DNA of 64,000 nt from contig JAFISE010000084.1 in NCBI GenBank assembly GCA_022560025.1, positions 64,295-128,294 on the forward strand, given 5' to 3'. Positions 1 through 10,756 of this stretch are shown here, one piece after another. How positions within the stretch are numbered: the first letter of the stretch is position 1; the number at the start of each line of letters is the position of its first letter. The stretch is from Stagonosporopsis chrysanthemi. Lineage: Eukaryota > Ascomycota > Dothideomycetes > Pleosporales > Didymellaceae. A program made the position numbers and the translations under genes. Below the pieces are notes generated by a model, which saw only the letters and a list, made by a program, of their open reading frames with translations, did no database searches and was not told where the DNA came from.

Positions 1-59
1 ACGGCACGCATTGCAATTGCATATGGACGATCTCAGCAAGAAATGTCAAGGAGATCATT

Positions 60-1625
60 AGGGAATGATTTGGACAAGCTTCTTCGCAAGATTCAGTCTT
101 CACTTCATCATCGGCATCCGTAACATCAAGTTCGAGCGTCATGTCGTTCTCTCACTTGGTATGGGGGTTTCATCTGTACCGCGGCATCTTAGTACTATGG
201 TCCCAAATTCACTGTTGCGAGCCTCTTGCCGCCATGAGAACCACGAACCTTGCTTATGTGGGCCCCGTAAGAATTTTCACCAGCCTTACTGTCTATCGAC
301 TTTGCTTGTATCAATGCCAAAAGTTCCCAGGACCAAGACTTGCAGGGCTCTCTCGACTCTCTTTAGGGCACCTGAACGCGAACTTGAAGATCATCAGTAC
401 TACCAAAAAATTGAGGAGTTGCATAGAAAACACGGAGATTTTGTAAGGATCGGTGAATGGATGCCACTCCTTGCGCACATGCATTTCTGACAAGTCTAGG
501 GCCACGCGACATCATCATACTCCATAAGGAAGCGACGACCCTCATCTATGGAGCAAAGGCCGAATGCAGGAAGGGTATTTGGTACAGCGCGGCCGGGTTG
601 CCTCAGGTGAAGAACGTCCTGCCATCCGAGTAATACACAGCGTCATCTGGCTCCTCGGCGCTCTGTCAGCTGTTCCATGGCTGCTCAACATCTTCGCCTC
701 ACCACCGGGTGGAGCGCGAGCACTCATCGATTTCGATGGCATATGCACAAATGTCATCACAGATACAGAGAAGGTGAGAGACTTAAAAAATGCTAAAAGG
801 GCAGCATTCACACTTTTCAGGACTGGAACAATGAGCAAGAACCAGGTGATGTGGTTTCCTGCTTTCTCAAAGCAATCAAAGAAAGTGACATATCTGCTCC
901 ACCAACTTGAAAATCGCAGCTGGAGGATACGCGAAGTGTGATCATTGCTGGAAGGTACGAGAAACGTTCCATAGTAGGTTTCCATAATTATTCCTAATGC
1001 TTTGTACTGATACGACAGCGAGCACGCTTGTCAATGCATTGTTCTATCTTGCCAAGCACATAAAGGTTCAGAGCAAGCTTCAAACGCTACTGAGCGAAGC
1101 CATGCCTACAGGTTATACCGAGTGGAGGTACACCGCAGTCAAAGAGATCGCATACATCGGCAATATCATCGACGAAACGCTCCAACTCAAGCCCCCTGTC
1201 GTACAGGGTTTACCGCGCGAGACACCAGCGCAGGGTCTACAAATTGGTGACGTTCGGGTCCCAGGTCATGTGAATGTTCTTGAACCTACGATCACTATTT
1301 AGCGCGATCTACGTTGGTGAAAAGATGTATACAACTTCGTGCCCGAACGCTGGGGCGAATCGAAGGATGAAATAGTTACTAACGATGCACTTTGGCTACC
1401 TTTCCAGCGTGGTTTGCACCAGTGCGCTGGAAAGGATCTGGCTACCTGAACTTGAGAATTGCGATATCTGCGATTGTCCAGAACTTTCACATCTCGTTTG
1501 CCCCTGAGGAAAGCGAGGAAAGCGAAAAGGCATTCGACAAGCGTTTGCTGTCTTCAACGTTGATGACACTGCGCCCCCTTCACCTTGTCTTCACAGCAAG
1601 ACTTAAGAAAAACAGGAGTCTTTAG
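60..1625 (+). pseudogene. Cytochrome P450 monooxygenase, decayed
   Basis: P450 landmarks run in order along the + strand but in changing frames. A proline-rich hinge (KFPGPRLAGLSRL) lies near 320-360. It is followed by a HxKHGDFVRIG-type strand and a 'PRDIIILHKEATTLIYG' segment near 420-560. An I-helix (TDTTASTLVNALFYL) lies at about 1000-1050, an ExxR-type helix (ETLQLKPP) near 1177-1197, and a haem loop (PFQRGLHQCAGKD) near 1400-1435. The helix Arg is Gln and the haem-loop Arg is His, both single G-to-A changes. Several frameshifts and stops separate the pieces; one base is missing just after the haem loop, where the frame should read on into AYLNLRIAI. No continuous reading frame of the usual ~500 residues can be built with introns alone. 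The family call is firm. The substrate and the exact ends are unknown, and the 5' end may lie outside the window. Confidence 0.85.
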
Positions 1626-1773
1626 TGATATCTCCTTTGTGTGAACTTGTTTTGCAACTGTTAAAAGCTCTGAGGTCCAGCTTTCATCACCCTTGCAAGC
1701 TCACTCGATATTCAAAATATTGTTATATTCCAAAGAAGCGACGAGCCACAACACAACAGGAGCGTATCAGAAG

Positions 1774-3159
1774 ATGGGTGCTATCACGTCTCTATCCACG
1801 TCCCCAGAAATCGTACGTAACAAGCATTTCTGGGTCTTTCTAGCGGTATTTGGACTACGGTACATCCGCGTTGTCTCCAACATCGTTGGCAACATTATAT
1901 ACCGACCGACTCCTGTTACTTACGAACCAAGTCATAATGCCTCTGAGGTTACTGTCGTGATTCCCACGATGAACCTCGACACCAAGCGACTGTTTCAGGT
2001 CGCCGAGTCCATCCTATCCCACCACATCGTCAAACTTATCATTATAAGTCACAGTATACAATTTAACGATGAGTGCATCGCGTTCTCACAGGCCATACCA
2101 GACCCCCGAGTCCAGTTCCTGCATTGCGCCCAAAAGGGCCGCCGCCAGAAGACTGCACTGGCCGTGCCACATATATACACATCTTTTTTCGTCCTTCAGG
2201 ATGACAAGACCACCTGGCCACGCTACAAAGACTTCGTTCCACTCATGCTAGCCCCCTTCGAGGATGCCCGCATGGGAGCCGTAATGCCACTCATCAAAGC
2301 GCGGCACCACCATCACCGCTCTGCCATCAAAGCATTCTATAACTTCTTGGGCATGACCTACCTTACACGTCGCAACCACGAATATCGCGCCTGCAACGCC
2401 ATCGATGGCGGTTTGTCTACCTTGCCAGGACGATTTGGGCTCTTTCGCACTGCAATATACGCCGATAAGAAGTTCCAGTACGGGTACCTGAACGAGTACT
2501 GCTGGGTACCTTTTATTGGGCAGCGAGGACCGCTAGACGCAGACGACGACAAGTTCCACACACGTTGGATGATTGAGCATGGATGGAAGATGAAGATCCA
2601 GTCTTGTTCCGAGACGACGATGATGACCGAGAATGGGGAGAGCGACAGGTTTGCGAGCCAGGTCTTGCGCTGGACGAGGACGACGTGGCGCAGTAATCCA
2701 CGCGAATTGGTGCATGGCAAAGTGTGGAGCCAATACCCGTTCACTGCCGTTACACTGGCGCTGTGGATGGGCAGGATGAGCTTGGTGCATGAATCGCTCA
2801 TGTTTTGGCTGCTGTACAAGGTCGCTGAAGAAAGTGGAAAGATGGAGCGCTTTCATATATGGGCGACGACTTTGGCGGCCTGGATCGTGACTTTAAAGTT
2901 CAACAAGGTCTTCGCCCATTTCACAAAGTATCCAAAAGATTTAGTGTGGTTCGGCCCGTATCTGTTGTTCGGCTGGTTTTGCAGCGTTGTCAAGATCTGG
3001 GCATTGTTGACCTTGCACAAGACCGAATGGGTGGTGGCTGAACGGAAGCGGTCAGCACATCGAGAAGAGGATCTTCGAGAACAGGCGGATGAGCAGGTCT
3101 CTGACTATTTCCAGAAGACCACGCCCGAAATCCTCCCTTTTGGAAGCCTTACACAATGA
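1774..3159 (+). CDS. GT2: Fungal GT2-type processive glycosyltransferase, membrane-bound
   Basis: A 461-residue protein if the second Met (1774) is used; the frame opens at 1693, but those 27 extra residues do not look like the family. An N-terminal membrane segment (about residues 20-45) precedes the cytoplasmic family-2 catalytic domain. Visible catalytic motifs are D143-D144 (DDKTTWP), D257-D259 (LDADDDKF), and Q296-x-x-R299-W300 (QVLRWTRTTWRSN), the classic UDP-sugar and product-binding set. Hydrophobic helices near residues 320-350, 360-385 and 395-420 would form the channel. This matches the conserved fungal GT2 proteins reported to support hyphal growth on solid surfaces and plant infection (Zymoseptoria, Fusarium). 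The product polysaccharide is not established from sequence. It lies directly downstream of a P450 pseudogene and shows no break. Intronless. Confidence 0.85.
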   Translation: MGAITSLSTSPEIVRNKHFWVFLAVFGLRYIRVVSNIVGNIIYRPTPVTYEPSHNASEVTVVIPTMNLDTKRLFQVAESILSHHIVKLIIISHSIQFNDECIAFSQAIPDPRVQFLHCAQKGRRQKTALAVPHIYTSFFVLQDDKTTWPRYKDFVPLMLAPFEDARMGAVMPLIKARHHHHRSAIKAFYNFLGMTYLTRRNHEYRACNAIDGGLSTLPGRFGLFRTAIYADKKFQYGYLNEYCWVPFIGQRGPLDADDDKFHTRWMIEHGWKMKIQSCSETTMMTENGESDRFASQVLRWTRTTWRSNPRELVHGKVWSQYPFTAVTLALWMGRMSLVHESLMFWLLYKVAEESGKMERFHIWATTLAAWIVTLKFNKVFAHFTKYPKDLVWFGPYLLFGWFCSVVKIWALLTLHKTEWVVAERKRSAHREEDLREQADEQVSDYFQKTTPEILPFGSLTQ

Positions 3160-3340
3160 TTACATAGTTTGAGGCCAGATACTAATGAAGACAACAATTG
3201 GATAAATTATTCTCATATTCGTTAAAAGTCGCCTTGTAGTGAGATCCTATAGGCGGTCGTGCTTGCTCAGATTATGCGGAACGCCGTGCAACCAATGCTA
3301 AAATACACACGCCCAATCCCGTCGAAACAAAACTTGCCCC

Positions 3341-4712
3341 TTACAACTTCGCCTTTGGCCACTGATCCAACAAATCCTTCATCTCAAATCTAGGCCAGTC
3401 AGGGTTAAGGGATGGAGATGGCCTCTCGCGATCCCAAGCCCACTTCTCCTTTAGATCTGGTCTCAATCCGTCCTCTAGCATCTGAACAACGTACTTTCCA
3501 AGGACAGGGAAGAACTTGTATCCATGGAAAGAACCGCATGTGGCGACAAAGAGACCTTTTGCGGCAGCATGGGGCGAAATGATGAAATCAGAACTTGTTG
3601 TGAATGCATCCCTGATCATGGCATTAGCAACTGCAAGGTCACAGATGTACAGTAACAACTTACCAGCAAATGCGATGCTTGTCCATCTTCCAGCTCGCGC
3701 CGTTCTTGCCATAGAAGACATGGTTAGCGTGATCGATGTCCAGCTTCAGCGGCCCAGGAACATTCCACTGGTTATAATCCTTCCCGGATGGTGGTGCAGA
3801 GATAAAACTGCCAGGTAGGACCTCGTGTGTGTTCTTGAAGATCTTCTCACCCCACCATTTGAGCTCGCGATCCTTCGTGGGAGGCAAGCTGCCAATGAAG
3901 GGCCCGTACTGAGCAGTGTAGCCCTGAACACCGACTGGCATGTTCTTGAAGCGCTCATAAGACTTCTCGTCGAGAGTGGTCATACCTGTGGTGATACCAC
4001 CAGCAACGATTCTGTACTCAGCACGGAGCTTGCTGTTTCCGGTCTTCTTCGCGGCCTGCTCAAGTAATTTGGCGGTGTAGGCTCCAGTTGACAGGATGAC
4101 ATTGGTTGCTGACAAAGTCTTGCCATCTTCTGTTGTGACACCCGTACATGTGCCGTTGCTGTCGATTTCTAGGCTGTTGGCTTTGCCAACTACGTACTTT
4201 ACACCCTTCTCGATTGACCATTTGGTGACTGCTCTCAGCGCTTTCCCAGCCTCTGACCAGCCACTTGTCTTGTTGACGAGGACCTCCTTTGCGCCGTCAT
4301 AGTTTGCATCCTCAAACAAGCCACCAAACAGCTTCTTAGCCTCCTCAACAGTGACAGCCTGTAGGTCAGCTACGCGGCCAAGCTTCTTGTAGTTGTTGAT
4401 GACATCTTGAGCGTAGTCTGAGCGGCACACCCAAAATATACCAGTTTGGTGAAAGTATGGCGTCCAGAGAGGGTCCGAAGTGAAAACATCCTGAGCTTCC
4501 AAGGCGAGCTCGGTGTAGATAATGTCGTCGTAGTCAGCGCGCACAACCTTATTCCAGTCCCAAGACGCAGCTACACGGTTGTCTGCATCGTACGCATCCT
4601 GATCAAGGATGGTGATCTGGCGATCGGGGTACTTTTTGATAAGGTGATAGGCGGTGGAAACTCCGAAGACACCGGCTCCAACGATAAGGTAGGACGGCTT
4701 TGCTGCTGCCAT
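3341..4712 (-). CDS. Fructosyl amino acid oxidase (amadoriase), FAD-dependent, peroxisomal
   Basis: Two exons on the minus strand (4712-3664 and 3611-3341; intron 3612-3663, 52 nt with a gctaat branch point) give 439 residues, the usual amadoriase length. The N-terminus carries the FAD dinucleotide fold (GAGVFG, residues 12-17). Splicing restores RICWDAFTTSSDFI across the junction; the Cys before Trp (about 349) sits where the covalent flavin cysteine of this DAO family lies. The later block TCGSFHGYKFFPVLGKYV is typical of fructosyl amine oxidases. The last three residues are AKL, a PTS1 signal, so a peroxisomal location is expected. The enzyme oxidises glycated amino acids (Amadori products) to glucosone, the free amino acid and H2O2. 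Sarcosine or pipecolate oxidase is the main alternative, but the C-terminal block favours amadoriase. Confidence 0.9.
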
Positions 4713-4793
4713 CGTGTCGACTTCTCAATACTATTTAGTCAGGAAATGGGAGCGTGATGGCAGTACTCTCTGAACGTTCCTCCAGCCTCTATC

Positions 4794-4799
4794 TTTATA
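4794..4799 (-). promoter_or_regulatory. TATA box of the amadoriase gene
   Basis: On the minus strand the sequence reads TATAAA, 82 bases upstream of the ATG at 4712. This is a normal fungal distance for a TATA box plus a short 5' leader. Assigned by position and motif only. Confidence 0.45.
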
Positions 4800-6097
4800 C
4801 TCCCTCAGCTCTATCAACGATCATGACATTCTAGTCCGTTCTCGGCCAGATGTTGTGGTCGCGGTGACGCTAGTAGCGCGGGGCTCTTTCATCTTGTGGG
4901 GAGAGGTATCCCAATCAGGCAAAGGAGAACGAATCGCGCTTTCCCGACGCCGTTATCTAACGCTTGCCCGCCGGTCTCCATAGCTTCAAGCGGAAAACGC
5001 CTTGGAGTCTAGGGCGCATCTGCTAATGTTGCGGCGACTTCTGTGTCAATTCCGTCGCGCAGCGCCCTCCGCTGGCGCGGGATCGCAGCCGAAGCTTAGC
5101 GAGAAATGGGCGTTGCGCGATTGGGCAATGAGATCCAGGGCTGCTGTAGACAAGCCTTACATTGACCACGACACATCACGCTTTGACTTTTAAGATCTCT
5201 TTCGACATTCAGCAGCTTCGACGATATTCAGATCGCGGGACCGAGATAGCGTTGGTTCGAGTGTAGATGTGCCGACTGAAAGGGTCAGGGTGTTGTTGCA
5301 ACAAAACCATGAAGCAACTGTCACTCACGTAGACTACCATTCTCAGAAGTCTATCGTTCATGCTGATTCTCAAAACTCACCCGTCAAACGAAGTTGGCCC
5401 CGCAAACCTTCCTGTCAAATAGTAGTCTTTCGAAGGAAGCACGACAGACCAGCCAACTTCTTGCCTGCCTGCTTGAGTTTTTTATAGAGCAAACAGCGAG
5501 GTCACACATTATTCATTGAGCCAATGTAAACCGCGTATCTCACTAGTTACGCTCAAATGTCTCAATTATCGATGGTGTACATGCAGGATTAGCTTAGCCT
5601 GAGGTCAGACGGCAGCACTGTCGAGCGCGGGGCCGCGCCGCCAGCTTCTACCCACTAACCCCAGGACAATATACACCTTGGAACCCACAGAAAAGCTTGT
5701 CTAGACATCTCCGACCTTACAAAGCCGTTGACTCCGTCCTTGTAGCTGGTGTGACGACCTGATTGGACACTGACGGTCAGCTCTCGTGAACATTGACCTG
5801 ATGCGCACGCCATCTGAGAAGTTGCTACAGACTCGAAACATGAAGCAAGTACTCGTCAAGAGCATAGTGATTGCAATTCACGTGTCATCTTGAGCGCTGT
5901 ACCGGGTCCAATCTGGACTCCGACTCCCTTTCACTTACAATCACACACCTCGCACGGTCCACCGTGTCTTCATTAGGCAGCGCGCACTCACCGCTCGTAA
6001 AGGTTTGCTTTGCTTCTCCACCTGACAGTTTGCTTACAATTTCCCCACATCCACGACCGCCTGCATCCGCTCAACTCACTGTATACCGATCGGCATC
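4800..6097. other. Intergenic region without a recognised gene
   Basis: Divergent spacer between the amadoriase gene (leftward) and the JmjC-like gene (rightward). Only short open frames are present, none with a recognisable domain or splice structure. The last ~200 bases before 6098 are C/T-rich, as is common in fungal promoters and leaders. Confidence 0.5.
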
Positions 6098-7540
6098 ATG
6101 ACGCCGGAGAGCATAACTAGCCTTGTCAAAGTACGCAAGGCGCTAAAGAAGGCGCCATCTGAACATACACCTCTCTTCCTCTCACTCGTAGACAACGGCA
6201 GAAACTACCCACTTTCGGTCCGGCCAGCGATTCGCTTAGCTTTCGGTCCAAATGAGGGCGACTTTCCAATTCTAGGCAAGAAGATATCGCCCTTTCACTC
6301 TAGCAAGCTGCCGTCCCTTGCGGATTTGCAAGAACTTCTTATCAGTGACCTGCAGGTAGCACGAAGACCCCAACACCACGGTGATACAAGCTTCCACCAG
6401 TCTGCTGAAGATGCCAAGGCCGATGGACATGAAGAACTAGATCTCCTCAACAGCCTAACAAACGGTAAACAAACGACCAGCAATACCGTCCTAGGCTTTC
6501 CCAGTCCATCGCTGGATGACATCTGCGGTGATGCCAAGGCTGAGTATGACAATGTCTTGCGTGAGTCCATGACCATGGCTACAGTCTTACCTGCAGCAAC
6601 TCTCCTATCACTGCAGCACAGTAACGAAGGGACTACCTTCACAAGCCTGTTATCAGGCTCCGTCGCGTGGATCATCTGGCCACCTACAGCACAAAATCTT
6701 GACATACTTCAGAACTCATACGAGACGTACGCACAGGGACATGACGATACAAAGACGAATGCGTGCAGCCAGCTTCAAGGCGGCGTGTGCCTTGTGCAGT
6801 CGAGAGGTGAGGCTATCCGTCTGCCGCCGTTCTGTCCGATGCTGTGCTTTTCACTCGAAACTTCAATCCTCGCTACACACTCTGTTGTCACAGCTGATCA
6901 GCTTGCCAACGTGCTGGGGAAGCTCCCGCTGCTGCTCGCATGGTTCAAAACCGAGGTGGATGGTGAGCGCAAGAAGACGGAGTTTGTGGCTGCACTCCTG
7001 CCTCATCTCTCTACTATCTTGCAAGGCAGCTTTGAGGAGACTGGTTTGAAGAAGTGGAGATATCCCTACTCAGAAGAGGGTCCGTTGCACTTTTTGTTGC
7101 ATAATTGGGACGGCATCAAGCATATAGTGGCTGGTATGTTGAAACCCTCGGAAGCTGAGCTGGTGATCACGATGTGGGACACATTCTTGCGCCAGGCCAG
7201 GGGGAGACAATGTTGGCTCTGCGGAGAGGATATCCGCAACAAACCCAAAGAGATGCGCAAGCACTTCGAGACAAAGCACTGGTCGACAGAGAAGCCAGCA
7301 GAAGACGAAGAGCAGGAGCTCCAGCCTCAAGACCAGCCTCAGTCTACAAAAGACGGCATGGTTACTTCTTCACCGGATCCCGAAGAGGTCAGCGAGGAGA
7401 TTTTTCACGATGCGGTGGAGATGGTCGAAACACAATTCGAATTGAGCGAAACACGTGTTGGAAAGATTATTACTGAGCCACGGATCTTGGGGACGATGGA
7501 AAAGGCTGAGGACGATGATGCGATGGAACTGGACGAGTGA
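6098..7540 (+). CDS. Protein with degenerate JmjC-like region and C-terminal C2H2-type finger
   Basis: A single 480-residue open frame with no intron. The start is ATG after a pyrimidine-rich leader; the C-terminus is acidic. Residues about 165-275 follow the layout of a JmjC fold. A segment QHSNEGTTFTSLLSG leads to a Trp-rich strand ending WPP, followed by GEAIRLPPFCPMLCFSLET, which resembles the 'GD.v..P.g.pHaV..le.S' strand pair. The Fe(II) ligands are not conserved: the first HxD is HSN or QHS, and the last His is Met or Leu. Near residues 373-395 is CWLCGEDIRNK...HFETKH, a C-x2-C-x13-H-x4-H finger. If the fold call is right, this is a non-catalytic JmjC-like protein, perhaps chromatin-associated. 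The finger is clearly seen; the JmjC link is inference. Confidence 0.6.
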   Translation: MTPESITSLVKVRKALKKAPSEHTPLFLSLVDNGRNYPLSVRPAIRLAFGPNEGDFPILGKKISPFHSSKLPSLADLQELLISDLQVARRPQHHGDTSFHQSAEDAKADGHEELDLLNSLTNGKQTTSNTVLGFPSPSLDDICGDAKAEYDNVLRESMTMATVLPAATLLSLQHSNEGTTFTSLLSGSVAWIIWPPTAQNLDILQNSYETYAQGHDDTKTNACSQLQGGVCLVQSRGEAIRLPPFCPMLCFSLETSILATHSVVTADQLANVLGKLPLLLAWFKTEVDGERKKTEFVAALLPHLSTILQGSFEETGLKKWRYPYSEEGPLHFLLHNWDGIKHIVAGMLKPSEAELVITMWDTFLRQARGRQCWLCGEDIRNKPKEMRKHFETKHWSTEKPAEDEEQELQPQDQPQSTKDGMVTSSPDPEEVSEEIFHDAVEMVETQFELSETRVGKIITEPRILGTMEKAEDDDAMELDE

Positions 7541-7921
7541 CCAAAATCGTTATTACCTATCCCTGGTGGTTGGGGTGTAAGGTTGATGGAGTACGGATCT
7601 GGCGCAAGGCTTGAAAGTTGGGTTGCGACTTCTGCTAGGCTCTTTCTGGTAGCATGGCCCGCTGTTCTTCCACGGTTGGACTTTCTTGGATACGGCAACC
7701 ATTCCTGCATTCACAAATCTTGTACTTTGCTCTAAAAATCCGATTGGTTCCATTCATGGTTGCTTTTGTCTGCGTTGCTCACCTAAGCACGACAGAAATG
7801 ATGTCATCAACGTCATATCGGACTCCATGTAGCTAGAGCGAGCTCCGTCACAGTGCACTCGAGCACACATACTCTGCAAAGCCAGATCAGCTCAATTTTC
7901 CGCATCAAGTCAATCCTTAAG
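7541..7921. other. Short intergenic spacer
   Basis: The 3' region of the JmjC-like gene and the promoter of the short-chain dehydrogenase. No gene, repeat or RNA is recognised. A CTCAATTTTCCGCATC-type leader precedes the next ATG. Confidence 0.5.
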
Positions 7922-8673
7922 ATGCCTATAGCGGTTATCACAGGCGCCAACTCGGGCATTGGAAACGCCCTCGCAAGCATTTTGGTGCAGGAGGTATTCA
8001 TACAGCAATACCACAGTTAGCCAGGAAAGGCTGACAGCTGCAGGGTTACAAAGTCATAGCGGTCGACATCGAAATCGGCGCACCTATCACGGATCTAGGT
8101 TGCGAAACATCAGAACTCGACGTTTCATCACCGGATGACATCGAGGCCTTCAAGTTGAAAGTCGGCGATCGCCCAATCGACCTGCTCATGAACGTCGCCG
8201 GGGTCATGTACCCGCATGACTCCGACACGGTGGACAAGGTCACGCTCGCCAAACTTCAAAGAACGTTCGCGGTCAATACGTTTGGGCCCTTCCTGCTCAG
8301 TCAGGCGCTGCTTCCAAACATCGAGAAGTCACAACACCCTCGCATCGCTGTAATGTCCTCGCGCGTTGGATCTATCGCCGACAACTCCACCGGCGGCATG
8401 TACTCCTACCGGTCCTCGAAGACCGCAGTGAACATGCTCTTCAAGAACCTTGCCGTCGACTTGGAGGACAGAAACATCCCAGTGATCTTGTTGCATCCGG
8501 GTATCGTGAAGACGAACTTGGATCGGAAGTGGAAGGACGGGGGAAATGAGGAGATCAAAGGAGCGGTCGAGCCCGACGTTGCGGCAAGTGATTTGTGGAG
8601 GGTGTTGATGAGCAAAGGTTTGGAGAGCACTGGAAAGTTCTTTCACAGAAGTGGAGAGGAGTTGCCTTGGTGA
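7922..8673 (+). CDS. Short-chain dehydrogenase/reductase (classical SDR)
   Basis: Two exons (7922-7993 and 8044-8673; intron 7994-8043, 50 nt, with a CTGAC branch site and CAG acceptor) give 233 residues. The true start lies in the first short exon, MPIAVITGANSGIG, which supplies the TGxxxGIG cofactor loop (residues 7-14). NVAG lies at 74-77, the catalytic Ser at 129/130, and Y146-x3-K150 (YRSSK) is the catalytic pair. It is an intact cytosolic NAD(P)-dependent oxidoreductase of the C-factor / short SDR type. The acidic residue at the end of the second strand (VDIE) suggests an NAD preference. The substrate cannot be told from sequence, and the neighbours do not form an obvious pathway with it. 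Confidence 0.88.
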
Positions 8674-9851
8674 GAAACGCAGAACGACCTGGGGTCATGC
8701 ATATGTCTGTGGTCGATACAAACAAGTGCGCCGTCCTGCCGGCTTTTCAACCACTCAAAACGCCCAGTGATGAGAGGGAGATTCCTCACGTTGCACGGTA
8801 AAGCGATGAATCCTCGGCGCGTTTTGAAACCGTGGCGGAGGGTTGCCTCCAACGCTGCTGTGTGCAAGATCTTGAAACCGCCGAGCTGTCGACTACCGAG
8901 GCAGGCGTTCTGCGGTACAGATCTATTGAAGCTCTAAAATCGCAACAAGAAAGCGTGTCCTGAATTTGAGGTCGTACAGAAGAACCTGCTGCCGCATGCC
9001 AAAAAGGAGTTATAGCGCAGTGGCGTAGTCTTGGCTGCAACCACGACAGATGTCGGTCATGCACATCACCTCCTGAGACAGCCGTCGACCTGTTGGACGC
9101 ACGTCAAACACAGACATTTTTGTCGACCAATATATTTACGAATAACGGTTGCACCCGAGGCACGAAAACTAAACGTGTCGTTCTCCCACTACAGTAACCC
9201 TGCATGTCAAAGCAGCATTTCGTTTCAGAATGCGCCACAATACCTATCTGGGATATCGACTTCGCATGATCCAAGTCGTTCACGGGTGTTGCTCCTGCGG
9301 CAAGGCCGTGGTAGAGGTGGCCATGCACCACGTGGGTCCCGGATTGCCCTTGTGCATATCTACTTGCGGCGAGGCTTGACCTCACTCCTACATAGCGTGC
9401 CAGGATACCCGAGCAAGTAGGTGCAGCACCACACCCACTGTCTCGCGCTCGCATAAAACAAAGCACAAAAGATGCCTCGAAACACCAATCAGCGTCGCCA
9501 TACTTTGATGGCTTCCTCGGTACCTGAGCTCGATCGGTTCGCCATTTTCTAGACCTCATGGGCTCGTAAATGAAAATCTCGCCGTGTGCGCTTGGCAGTA
9601 TCGCGGATCATGCCATTACTTTCCCTGCGACTATACTGCCGCCGAGCAGATCGTGAGAACGTCGAGTCTTAAAGAGGGCTCCTGGGACGACATGTATTGA
9701 CCATCAGCACCACTTCGCTCTTCGGGTCTCTTCACCACTTCGCAGGTTCGGAACCCTCACTTTCGCTTTCTCATTCGCTCGCTCAGCTCTTTCAACACAA
9801 TCCGTACCGGTTACCACTTATATCCAACATCCATCCAATCTTTAAAACACC
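8674..9851. other. Intergenic region upstream of cutinase
   Basis: No domain-bearing frame was found on either strand. Open frames of up to ~150 residues here have no recognisable features and overlap antisense frames of similar length. The last 150 bases before 9852 are C/T-rich (promoter and leader of the cutinase). Confidence 0.5.
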
Positions 9852-10646
9852 ATGCACTTCCAATCTTCTATCTTTGTCGCTGCTCTTGCCAGCCTCGCAG
9901 CTGCTGGACCCATCGAGACTCGCCAATTCGGCGGTGGCCGCACCGGCAGCACGTCCAAAGAGTTTTCCCAAGGCGGCTGCAAAGACATCCTCTTCGCATG
10001 GGCTCGCGGCTCCACCGAGATTGGCAACATGGTACGCCCCCCCTCTCACCTCAAGGCTCACTCCCCCAAAACACCCCACGCTAACCAAACCCCCCAGGGC
10101 ACCGTCGTCGGCCCCCCGACCTCCAACGGCCTCAAGCAAGCCTTCGGCGCCAACGCTGTAGCAACAGAGGGCATCGACTACGCGGCCACCATCGGCACCA
10201 ACGCGATCCGCGGCGGCACCGACGCGGCCTCCAAGCGGCTGATGCAAGACACGCTCAAGTCGATGGCGGCAAAGTGCCCGGACTCCGTGATCGTTACGGG
10301 CGGCTACTCGCAGGGCGCAGCGGTCAACCACCGCGCAATCGAGGAGCTGGACGCGGGCGTGCAGGCGCAGATAGCGGGCGTTGTGCTGTACGGCGACACG
10401 CAGAAGCAGCAGGACGACGACCAGATCCCGAATTTCCCCGCAGACAAGGTCAAGATTATTTGCCAGCCGGGGGATGCCGTGTGCAGGGGTCAGCTGGTCG
10501 TGTTGCCCGCGCACTTGACGTATGGGTCGCGCGCGGATGAGGGCGTGGAGTTTTTGGTGCAGCAGGTCAAGGGCGCGCGGGCCAAGATTAGGGCGAGGAA
10601 TGCCAAGCGCGGGGTGGAGAAGGTTGCTGTTGCTCTTGTTGCGTGA
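9852..10646 (+). CDS. Secreted cutinase (serine esterase, CE5)
   Basis: Exons 9852-10031 and 10098-10646 give 242 residues. The removed intron (10032-10097, 66 nt) has GTACGC, a CTAAC branch site and a CCCCAG acceptor. It is a multiple of three and contains no stop, so an unspliced 264-residue form would also be open. A signal peptide (residues 1-18) is followed by a short propeptide. The catalytic triad is visible: Ser131 in GGYSQG, Asp186 in GDAVC and His199 in LPAHLTYG. Four cysteines (43, 120, 182, 189) fit the two conserved disulfides. It cleaves ester bonds of plant cutin outside the cell. The C-terminal ~25 residues (RAKIRARNAK...) are basic and longer than in the smallest cutinases. 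Intact. Confidence 0.93.
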   Translation: MHFQSSIFVAALASLAAAGPIETRQFGGGRTGSTSKEFSQGGCKDILFAWARGSTEIGNMVRPPSHLKAHSPKTPHANQTPQGTVVGPPTSNGLKQAFGANAVATEGIDYAATIGTNAIRGGTDAASKRLMQDTLKSMAAKCPDSVIVTGGYSQGAAVNHRAIEELDAGVQAQIAGVVLYGDTQKQQDDDQIPNFPADKVKIICQPGDAVCRGQLVVLPAHLTYGSRADEGVEFLVQQVKGARAKIRARNAKRGVEKVAVALVA

Positions 10647-10705
10647 GCGGGGTTGGTTGTTGCGAGGTGGGATATGTATAAGGACGGGCTGGGGATGTGT
10701 TGATG

Positions 10706-10719
10706 CCCCCCCCCCCCCC

Positions 10720-10756
<37 letters not shown>

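Noticed and set aside
1693..1773. Upstream Met for the GT2 protein
   Set aside because: The extra 27 residues do not resemble the family N-terminus, and the sequence there looks like leader downstream of the P450 relic.
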